From: Myxococcales bacterium
Lineage (GTDB): Bacteria; Myxococcota_A; Polyangia; Polyangiales; Polyangiaceae
NCBI GenBank assembly: GCA_023248785.1
Contig: JAHFDX010000141.1
Span: 1 to 8,180, forward strand
Reading direction: 5' to 3'
DNA: 8,180 nt
Shown here: positions 1-6,761 of the stretch, piece after piece
Position numbering within the stretch: position 1 is the first letter of the stretch
Layout: each line of letters begins with the position of its first letter
The notes under the pieces: generated by a model
Database searches by the model: none
Told to the model about the DNA's origin: nothing
What the model saw: the letters and a program-made list of their open reading frames with translations, nothing else
Program-made: the position numbers and the translations under genes

Positions 1-39
1 ATCATGATGGGTGGCATGGCGATGCAGTATTTCTTCTAG
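1..39 (+). CDS. Possible C-terminal end of an upstream plus-strand gene (partial)
   Basis: Reading from base 1 in frame 1 gives twelve codons (IMMGGMAMQYFF) and then a TAG stop at 37-39. A hydrophobic, methionine-rich tail like this is compatible with the end of a membrane protein, but twelve codons are too few to identify a family or even to prove coding. It would be convergent with the lipoprotein gene whose stop is at 97-99. The alternative is that these bases are simply non-coding sequence downstream of that lipoprotein gene. Confidence 0.25.
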   Translation: MMMGGMAMQYFF

Positions 40-76
40 AAGCCCGCTGGTTTTCGTCGATACCGAGCGAGCTTCT
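38..76. terminator. Imperfect hairpin between two possibly convergent genes
   Basis: AGAAGC (38-43) pairs with GCTTCT (71-76). After one mismatch CGCT (45-48) pairs with AGCG (66-69), and GGT (49-51) pairs with ACC (62-64) across a bulged G, leaving a ten-base loop. It lies just beyond the minus-strand lipoprotein gene and at the stop of the possible plus-strand gene, where a shared terminator would be expected. The run of six A at 79-84 is on the wrong side for a canonical plus-strand intrinsic terminator, and for minus-strand transcription the T-run comes before the hairpin rather than after it. The call is therefore weak. Confidence 0.25.
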
Positions 77-96
77 GCAAAAAATCAAGGACTCAC

Positions 97-981
97 CTAA
101 AGCTTCGCGTGAGAAGCTTCGGAAGGTGGCGGCGGCGACACGGGAGTTAGCGTGAATCCACTGACTTCATTGATCACAATTCGTCCAAGCATCCCCGAGA
201 AATCGGGAAGGTCGCTCGCGAAGTCTTCTGGAAGACTCGCAAAGCCAGCCAACATGAGAACTGGATACTTCGTGTCGTCCGAGGATTCGTAACCCTTTGG
301 GGAGTACTCGAACGGAGGCCGCACAAATACCAGTCGAACCGTTGTGATCCGCTTCGAAGGCGTCATATGAACTTGATCGATATTCGCAACATTGATCGTT
401 GCAAAATAGGCATCCCGGCCCGCAACCTTTGCTTCACCTTGCTCAACAATTTCTGCAGCAAACCGTTGTTCAAACACGCCGAGCGCCGACCCAAATGACG
501 CAAGCTCATAGCCGGCTCCAGCAATATTATCGACGTACTGGTGCATAAGAACGCGCAAGGCCTTCGCGCTGTGGTCCTTTTCCAGCGGAATGGTCCGTAA
601 CCAAATAAGACCGCTTCGCTGTTTATGCATGAATCGAAGGTCGTACCTTGGCTCGTTCGACTGTATGTCGATCTCGCCGTCACCATTGCGATCCAGCGCG
701 TAATGAACAACGTATTCGCCCGCTTCCTTTGGCTTGGTCTTGCCGGAGCGTGTGACATAAAAATTGTCAAGCAACCAGGCCTTGCCCATCAACTCCGAAC
801 CCGCGTTCCGAACTTGGTACTTGTATTGGGTATGCTCAAATCCCGTTGGGCTAATAACGCCTCTCGTCGGTACGACACACGCACCCAATGAGGATACCAG
901 CATCAACAAAAGACCCAGGCGGGCGAGATTTTTCGTCGCTGCCCTACGGTGCTTGGCAAAATAGATCGGACGCGGTTCCAT
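97..981 (-). CDS. Hypothetical lipoprotein with one EF-hand-like loop
   Basis: This 294-residue protein is one I cannot assign to a named family. It begins with an ATG at 981 preceded by a good GAGG ribosome-binding core (988-991, six bases away). The N-terminus has a basic region (residues 1-21, with K10, H11, R12, R13, K17, R21), a hydrophobic stretch (22-32) and a lipobox ending in L-G-A-C with C35. It is therefore expected to be exported and lipid-modified; V36 at position +2 is compatible with outer-membrane sorting. Residues 97-105 read DRNGDGEID, matching the acidic D-x-N-x-D-G-x-I-D core of a calcium-binding EF-hand/dockerin loop, but only one copy is present and the usual acidic residue at loop position 12 is missing (S108). 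The rest looks like soluble alpha/beta sequence, and the C-terminus is proline-rich (PPPP near residue 284). It is divergent from the arginase-family gene; no functional link is evident. Confidence 0.8.
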   Translation of the reverse strand: MEPRPIYFAKHRRAATKNLARLGLLLMLVSSLGACVVPTRGVISPTGFEHTQYKYQVRNAGSELMGKAWLLDNFYVTRSGKTKPKEAGEYVVHYALDRNGDGEIDIQSNEPRYDLRFMHKQRSGLIWLRTIPLEKDHSAKALRVLMHQYVDNIAGAGYELASFGSALGVFEQRFAAEIVEQGEAKVAGRDAYFATINVANIDQVHMTPSKRITTVRLVFVRPPFEYSPKGYESSDDTKYPVLMLAGFASLPEDFASDLPDFSGMLGRIVINEVSGFTLTPVSPPPPSEASHAKL

Positions 982-1010
982 TGATTCCCTCGCGCCCCGC
1001 CGACGCAGCC

Positions 1011-1016
1011 ACTATA
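1011..1016 (-). promoter_or_regulatory. Candidate -10 element for the lipoprotein gene
   Basis: On the minus strand this reads TATAGT, five of six matches to the TATAAT consensus, placed 29 bases before the ATG at 981 and followed by the gene's ribosome-binding site. No hexamer at 16 to 18 bases upstream resembles TTGACA well, so the promoter would be weak, activator-dependent or absent. This is pattern matching only. Confidence 0.3.
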
Positions 1017-1022
1017 GCAAGC

Positions 1023-1035
1023 CGCTCGACGAGCG
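1023..1035. repeat. 13-base dyad in the divergent intergenic region
   Basis: CGCTCGACGAGCG is a perfect inverted repeat, 5-base arms around GAC, lying about 7 bases upstream of the candidate minus-strand -10 and 70 bases upstream of the arginase-family start. Its place between two divergent genes would suit an operator or a short hairpin. A dyad of this size can occur by chance in GC-rich DNA, and no second copy was seen nearby. Confidence 0.25.
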
Positions 1036-1105
1036 CCAGCCGTTGAAGGACCTCGCCTTGCATTACCCCCGTCCCAGCGTTCCAACCATGCGATAACCTT
1101 GCCAA

Positions 1106-2215
1106 ATGAGCCCGCTGCAAGAACTTCGCTTGCTCCTTCGCCCAGCCGGGGGTGGCGTGTACCTCGTCTCGAGCGGGCGCACCGAACAGGAAGAGCTGCA
1201 ACGTCGACTGTACCAAGTTCAAAATAGCGACGCAGTTCAGGGCGCGTTTGAAACCAATCTTGCGCGCATCGCACACGCACGCGTGGGCATCCTCGCGATT
1301 CCATCCGATGTGGGTGCGGGATACGTCCGTGGGGCCAATCTCGGACCGCAAGCAATCCGAACTGAACTCTTGCGAAACGTGAATTGGCCGTCCGAATGCG
1401 AGAGCAAGGGAATCGTGGACCTCGGCGATGTCTTCGTCGTCCCCCAGCTGCTTCACGACAGCATGCTGAGCGATGCACAACGCCATGCGACACAAGACGC
1501 ACTCTATTCGCAAGTGCCTGACGGCATTCGTCGGACGCTTCCCGTTTCGCCGCTTTCGATCGCCGAACGCGCACTCGACCTCATTCGCGCAACGAATCCA
1601 AATCTGAAAATGTTCGCGATCGGCGGTGATCACTCGTGCGCGTGGCCAGTCACCGCGTCACTTGCGAAGTTTCACGACGACTTCGGGATCGTGCAACCCG
1701 ATGCGCACACCGACTTGCTCCATGAGCGCTTGGGCGTGAAGTACTGCTTTGCCACGTGGAGTTACCACGCCAACGAGCTCCTCGGTCGAAATGGAAAACT
1801 CACCCAGGTAGGCATTCGCGCTACGCGATATCCGAAAGACCACTGGGAGTCGCAACTCGGCGTGAAACAATTTTGGGCCAACGAATGTGTACGAAATCCA
1901 AAAGACGCACTCGACGCCATGATCGACCACGTGCGGTCCACGAAGGTCAAGTCTATTTACTTTTCGAACGACATCGACGGAACCGATTCGTCACACGCAG
2001 ATGCCACAGGCACCCCCGAACCCGCGGGCCTGGAACCCGAGTTCGTGTTGGAGCTCATCGATCGCCTTGGCAACGAGATCGGCCTCATCGCGGGCGACAT
2101 CATGGAAGTCGCGCCGCTCGCTGCACGAACGCCTGGTGGCAAAGAACGCACTGTGGAGTTGGCAGCGAGGTACGCGCGCGCAACGTTGGATGCGATGGTT
2201 GGGCCACAAAGCTAG
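1106..2215 (+). CDS. Arginase/agmatinase/formimidoylglutamase (ureohydrolase) family protein
   Basis: This 369-residue protein is a binuclear manganese hydrolase of the ureohydrolase superfamily, which cleaves guanidino or formimino groups from substrates such as arginine, agmatine or formiminoglutamate. All six expected metal ligands are visible: H176 in GGDHS (173-177), D199, H201 and D203 in DAHTD, and D289 and D291 in NDID. E334 in DIMEVAP matches the conserved substrate-binding glutamate near the C-terminus, and GTPEPAGL (302-309) is the usual glycine/proline loop after the second aspartate pair. The N-terminal part contains SDVGAGYVRGANLGPQAIR (67-85), a typical family entry motif, preceded by about 60 extra residues. 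The second metal motif is unusual, with SNDIDGTDSS in place of the common SFDIDxLDP. Start: the first ATG gives a full-length protein but has no convincing Shine-Dalgarno sequence. The substrate cannot be read from the sequence; 'arginase' versus 'agmatinase' is left open. The gene is convergent with the nucleotidyltransferase gene, their stop codons overlapping in CTAG. Confidence 0.9.
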   Translation: MSPLQELRLLLRPAGGGVYLVSSGRTEQEELQRRLYQVQNSDAVQGAFETNLARIAHARVGILAIPSDVGAGYVRGANLGPQAIRTELLRNVNWPSECESKGIVDLGDVFVVPQLLHDSMLSDAQRHATQDALYSQVPDGIRRTLPVSPLSIAERALDLIRATNPNLKMFAIGGDHSCAWPVTASLAKFHDDFGIVQPDAHTDLLHERLGVKYCFATWSYHANELLGRNGKLTQVGIRATRYPKDHWESQLGVKQFWANECVRNPKDALDAMIDHVRSTKVKSIYFSNDIDGTDSSHADATGTPEPAGLEPEFVLELIDRLGNEIGLIAGDIMEVAPLAARTPGGKERTVELAARYARATLDAMVGPQS

Positions 2216-2682
2216 CGCCGAGTTGATTTCCCCTCCAATGCCCTCACATCGACCAAGTCCTTATCGCGCTTCGAAGCGCGCTTGTTCTTCAACAGGGCCT
2301 CGCGTCCAATCACAGGAATCTGCATCGAGGAAATGTCGGCAACCATCTTGGATGCCCAAGCTTCCTCGAACGTCACGCCGGAGATCTCCGTCAGAATATC
2401 AATGCGCCGAGGCGGAAGGCCGATCTGGTACACGTTGCCGGGCTCTTCGAAGTCACAAGGAGTAATCCCGTGCGCATCAATCGGTGCACCGAAATCTGCG
2501 AGCGCATCAAAAACGCGTCGGGCATTCTCTTTCGACGGCCGCACGAAGACATCGATATCACCCGTCGCCCGAGCGATGCCATGCGCGGCGAGCGCATGAG
2601 CGCCTATCAAGACAAACTCCACGTTGGCCCGCAAAAGAGCAGCGAGCATGTCGTGAAAATCCGGATTCAGCGGTTCAGCCAT
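2212..2682 (-). CDS. Small nucleotidyltransferase-fold protein (AbiEii/DUF6036-like)
   Basis: This 156-residue protein has the signature of the pol-beta-type nucleotidyltransferase fold. A hydrophobic strand leads into IGAHALAAHG (26-35), then comes D42-I-D44 (the two-metal carboxylate pair), with a third acid at D95 in RRIDIL. The C-terminal segment LLKNKRASKRDKDLVDVRAL (130-149) matches the N-K-x-A-x-x-R-x-K-D-x-x-D pattern common in the AbiEii-like and DUF6036 groups. Those families include toxins of toxin-antitoxin and abortive-infection systems as well as uncharacterised transferases, and the substrate here is unknown. The ATG at 2682 overlaps the end of the preceding small gene by 8 bases and lacks a strong ribosome-binding site, so translational coupling is likely. 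The stop at 2212-2214 interlocks with that of the convergent arginase-family gene. All three acidic residues are intact, so the protein is probably active. The family call is from motif recall, not a search. Confidence 0.8.
   Translation of the reverse strand: MAEPLNPDFHDMLAALLRANVEFVLIGAHALAAHGIARATGDIDVFVRPSKENARRVFDALADFGAPIDAHGITPCDFEEPGNVYQIGLPPRRIDILTEISGVTFEEAWASKMVADISSMQIPVIGREALLKNKRASKRDKDLVDVRALEGKSTRR
2265..2280. terminator. 16-base perfect palindrome, possible terminator for the arginase-family transcript
   Basis: CGCGCTTCGAAGCGCG can fold into a six-base-pair GC-rich stem with a four-base loop. On the plus strand it lies 50 bases beyond the arginase-family stop and is followed by CTTGTTCTTC, a modestly T-rich stretch. 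As the two convergent genes leave no space between them, a terminator would have to be inside the opposing gene. The alternative is that the palindrome is a by-product of encoding K-R-A-S-K-R (residues 134-139) of the nucleotidyltransferase, a motif that is itself conserved in such proteins. Confidence 0.3.
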
Positions 2683-2896
2683 TTCGACGAATCAATCGAC
2701 CGGGAGCGTCCCTTCGATCGTAGCTCGGAATCGGTGCGCCCAAGCTCGCCCACGCATCAAGGGTCAACGCCCAAACCATCGCGATGCGTTCAGACGGAGT
2801 TCGCGCTGCAAGATCATCATCCGGCTCTTCGCCAAGCCGATGCCGGGCAATCGGCCAATTCGCCCGTTTTCCGCGCGCACTCGAATGGCCAGTCAT
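2675..2896 (-). CDS. Small hypothetical protein, partner of the nucleotidyltransferase
   Basis: This is a predicted 73-residue soluble protein with no family I can name. Its C-terminal half, about residues 28-73, looks like genuine protein: TPSERIAMVWALTLDAWA (33-50) would form an amphipathic helix, followed by a short loop and the tail RRDAPGRLIRR (61-71). The frame stays open further upstream, but that part runs into the 3' end of the lipoprotein gene and is very arginine-rich, so the ATG at 2896 is preferred. A TTG two codons earlier (2902) is possible. Neither start has a clear ribosome-binding site. The stop TGA at 2675-2677 lies inside the next gene: the two overlap by 8 bases, which argues that they are translated together. 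By analogy with known pairs it may be the antitoxin or regulatory partner of the nucleotidyltransferase; this is inference. Confidence 0.55.
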   Translation of the reverse strand: MTGHSSARGKRANWPIARHRLGEEPDDDLAARTPSERIAMVWALTLDAWASLGAPIPSYDRRDAPGRLIRRNG

Positions 2897-2933
2897 ATTC
2901 AAAGCATAGCATCGCCGCGAAAACTCGTCCGCT

Positions 2934-3761
2934 TCACGGCGTGCCCTTCGGATCTGGCGCACCGTAGTCGTAGCGAATTGCAATCGGTGCGACACCCAAA
3001 CTTTGCGCCGTTCGAAGGCCGCCCAGGTCTCCCACCACAACGTCGTTCTCATCCGCGAACACGCTCTCGCGCCCATAGATCGTGTAGACCCTCACGGTGC
3101 GACCCAACGTGGGCTCGTTGCGGTCCTCGTCACGCCGCAACGTCACCTGCTGAAGCTTCTCGACCATCTCGCGAAAGTCGAGCACCCACTCGCGACTCTT
3201 GCTGCCTACCGATAATCTCGCTCGCTTCAACCACGCAGTGAGCAATCCACGGCCGGGACCAATCACCGCCGTAGGGCGCATTCCAAGCACGCCCGGTTCT
3301 TGCGTGCGCCCGCTGGGCTTCAGTACTTCGTAGACGATCTCCCCGTCAGGGGTACGCCGTTTGATCGTCACCTCGGGCATGCGTAATTCGTAACGTCGAA
3401 TGTCACCATGTCCGTCTGGCCTGGGCGAACCCGGCACGGTCATTCGCTTCCACGCACGAAGAGGGAGCCACCCTTCATCGAAGATCACTTCGACATCGTC
3501 GTTCGATAAGCGCCACCGTTGTGCAACGGTCACTCGCGTGTGGCCACATCCATCGGGCAAAAACTCAAATAGCTCAAGGATGTTGCGCTCAAGCGACGTA
3601 CTGCCCGATGCAAGTTCAGCAACAAAAAATGACCCCGTATCATCCGGAAACGCGCACGTCGGGTAAGCAAGCTCCACCGCCGCCTCCGAATCAACACGCA
3701 CGTGCTTGCGCGAACAACCAAGCGCGAGCGGGAGCACAACGAGGAACGTGCGACAGTTCAA
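2934..3761 (-). CDS. Hypothetical lipoprotein coupled to the cytochrome oxidase operon
   Basis: This 275-residue protein has no family I recognise. It begins at a TTG whose bases overlap the coxD stop in TTGA, and there is no Shine-Dalgarno sequence, so translation is probably by re-initiation after coxD. The start is supported by what follows: a short n-region (MNCR), a hydrophobic core (TFLVVLPLAL, 5-14) and a lipobox L-A-L-G-C with C16, then S17 at +2, which suits outer-membrane sorting. The next in-frame Met, near residue 106, would remove the signal. The mature part appears to be soluble and beta-rich with further cysteines at 36 and 72 that could form a disulphide in the periplasm. It contains many charged residues in its C-terminal third (around 190-215). 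Its place as the last gene directly coupled to the oxidase genes hints at a role in oxidase assembly or in the envelope around it, but no motif shows this. Confidence 0.75.
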   Translation of the reverse strand: MNCRTFLVVLPLALGCSRKHVRVDSEAAVELAYPTCAFPDDTGSFFVAELASGSTSLERNILELFEFLPDGCGHTRVTVAQRWRLSNDDVEVIFDEGWLPLRAWKRMTVPGSPRPDGHGDIRRYELRMPEVTIKRRTPDGEIVYEVLKPSGRTQEPGVLGMRPTAVIGPGRGLLTAWLKRARLSVGSKSREWVLDFREMVEKLQQVTLRRDEDRNEPTLGRTVRVYTIYGRESVFADENDVVVGDLGGLRTAQSLGVAPIAIRYDYGAPDPKGTP

Positions 3762-4210
3762 TGATGCGCGGGCGCCGCAGATGGAGCAGGAGCTGGCGCA
3801 GATGAAGGCAAACCACCCGGAGCTACCTCCCCGGTTGTGGGATGAACATAGGTGCCGTTCGCTTCATCGACTTGACCCCGCTTGCCAAGATCGTCGTAGG
3901 TCATCCCGACGAAGAGCACGAGGAACACGAATGCAATCACGAGCGCGATGGTGTTGAACAGCTTGTCGTGCGTAAGGTGCATGAAGAACGCAGCCACGAG
4001 GGTTGCCTTCAGGGTCGCTACAAGCAGCGCCACGACCGTGTTCGCGGATCCCAGGTCGACATAAGAGACGCCGACGGTGATGGCCGTGAGCGTGATGAGC
4101 GCCACAAACACGCCGACATAAAATTTCGCCGGCGCGATGTGCGCGTGAACGCGGCCGTCATCATGCCCATCGTGTTCGTCGTGTCCGTGATGTTCAGTCG
4201 CTGACGCCAT
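3758..4210 (-). CDS. coxD: Cytochrome c oxidase subunit IV (caa3-type)
   Basis: This 150-residue protein is the small accessory subunit of bacterial caa3-type oxidases and lies in the inner membrane. Three membrane helices are visible: about residues 30-51, 58-79 and 87-105. The segment LKATLVAAFFMHL (67-79) carries the K-A/T-x-x-V-x-x-F-F-M-H-L pattern typical of the prokaryotic subunit IV family. The N-terminal tail is exceptionally rich in His and Asp (H7, H8, H10, H13, H16, H22, H24 among D11, D14, D17, D18). The C-terminal tail is Pro/Ala-rich and ends in two His residues. The start is the ATG at 4210 with a ribosome-binding GAGGGA at 4217-4222, six bases away. It follows coxC by 50 bases and its stop overlaps the TTG of the lipoprotein gene. 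Family members have no catalytic residues; the role is thought to be stabilising the complex. Confidence 0.92.
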   Translation of the reverse strand: MASATEHHGHDEHDGHDDGRVHAHIAPAKFYVGVFVALITLTAITVGVSYVDLGSANTVVALLVATLKATLVAAFFMHLTHDKLFNTIALVIAFVFLVLFVGMTYDDLGKRGQVDEANGTYVHPTTGEVAPGGLPSSAPAPAPSAAPAHH

Positions 4211-4246
4211 GACATTTCCCTCGGCGAACGATCCTTCGCTAACGAA

Positions 4247-4272
4247 CCTAACTAACCAGCCTAACTAACCAG
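4247..4272. repeat. Perfect tandem duplication of a 13-base unit at the coxC stop
   Basis: CCTAACTAACCAG occurs at 4247-4259 and again, immediately adjacent and identical, at 4260-4272. The right copy encodes the last residues of CoxC (L-V-S and the TAG stop on the minus strand); the left copy lies in the coxC-coxD spacer. It looks like a recent slippage or duplication event. It lengthens the spacer to 50 bases, the longest in this operon, without altering either protein. Confidence 0.8.
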
Positions 4273-5028
4273 ATAGAGCAGCGGAAACAGGTAGATCCAC
4301 ACCAAGTCGACCAAGTGCCAGTAGAGTGCGCCAAGATCGACGTGTGTGAAGTACTCCGGCGAGAAGTGACCCTTGATGTTCTTGATGAGCACCCACGTAA
4401 GAAGCGACATGCCAACGATAACGTGCACGCCGTGAAGGCCGGTCATCATGAAGTACAGCGCAAAGAACATGTTGGCGCGGGTTGGTAGCTGCAAGAGCGT
4501 GCCATGTTCTGTCACGCTGAGTGCGAGTGGTGTTGTCGCCGCCCCCGCTTCGCCGAAGCACTTGTCAAACCCCGGATGCCCGAAACACCGACCCGGCAAC
4601 AAGCCAAGATGAATCTTGTGCGAGTACTCGAAGTACTTGACCACAAGGAAGATGGCCGCGCATGCGATCGTGATCACGAGCCACATCGACGTTTCATTTC
4701 GCTTGCCACGCTGAGCCCCACGCACAGCGAGAGCCGCCGTCAAGCTGCTGAAGAGCAGAACCACCGTGTTCAGTGCACCGAGCTTCTTATCAAGTGCGTG
4801 GTGCGCAAGCTTGAACAGCGCAGGCTCCAGCGCATGGTAGATGAGGTAGGCGACAAAGAGTCCGCCGAACATCAGGATTTCGGTCGCGATAAAGACCCAC
4901 ATCCCGAGCTTCGCCGCGTCGTACTGCTGCGCCGGCGTATCGAAGTGATGTTGCAAAAAACTCGGGTGGGCGTGATGCCCGTGCCCTGCGTCCGTTGCGT
5001 CGTCAGCTGTTGTGGTTGCGTTCGACAT
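4261..5028 (-). CDS. coxC: Cytochrome c oxidase subunit III
   Basis: This 255-residue inner-membrane protein is subunit III of a haem-copper oxidase, which stabilises the complex and its proton uptake. Five membrane helices are seen (about 41-64, 87-104, 114-132, 186-214, 236-254), the short form lacking the first two of the mitochondrial seven. Family marks include WVFIATEILMFGG (44-56) with E50, KYFEY (131-135) with E134, MTGLHGVHVIVG (195-206) and YWHLVDLVWIYLFPLLY (236-252). Two features are odd. The N-terminus is His-rich (H16, H18, H19, H21, H27, H28). The loop between the third and fourth helices, expected in the periplasm, has an extension of about 38 residues (147-184) with cysteines at 148 and 157. 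The ATG at 5028 lies 27 bases after coxA; the ribosome-binding site is weak, suggesting coupling to coxA translation. Confidence 0.95.
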   Translation of the reverse strand: MSNATTTADDATDAGHGHHAHPSFLQHHFDTPAQQYDAAKLGMWVFIATEILMFGGLFVAYLIYHALEPALFKLAHHALDKKLGALNTVVLLFSSLTAALAVRGAQRGKRNETSMWLVITIACAAIFLVVKYFEYSHKIHLGLLPGRCFGHPGFDKCFGEAGAATTPLALSVTEHGTLLQLPTRANMFFALYFMMTGLHGVHVIVGMSLLTWVLIKNIKGHFSPEYFTHVDLGALYWHLVDLVWIYLFPLLYLVS

Positions 5029-5055
5029 GAGCGAGTTCTCGTCGTTCAGAGGGGA

Positions 5056-6735
<1,680 letters not shown>

Positions 6736-6761
6736 ATGGTGTTCCTCCGACTGCTTCGTGC

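Noticed and set aside
903..1633. Two long overlapping minus-strand reading frames opposite the 5' half of the arginase-family gene
   Set aside because: They are antisense to a gene with complete metal-binding motifs, are rich in Arg, Cys and His as shadow frames are, and have no recognisable domain or ribosome-binding site.
2897..3076. Extension of the small partner gene upstream to 3076
   Set aside because: The frame is open, but it overlaps the 3' end of the lipoprotein gene and its translation is Arg-rich and unstructured there, so the ATG at 2896 was preferred.
4224..4239. Small inverted repeat GCGAA/TTCGC between coxC and coxD as a terminator or attenuator
   Set aside because: The five-base stem has a six-base loop and no T-run, and coxD has a good ribosome-binding site just after it, so termination there is not supported.
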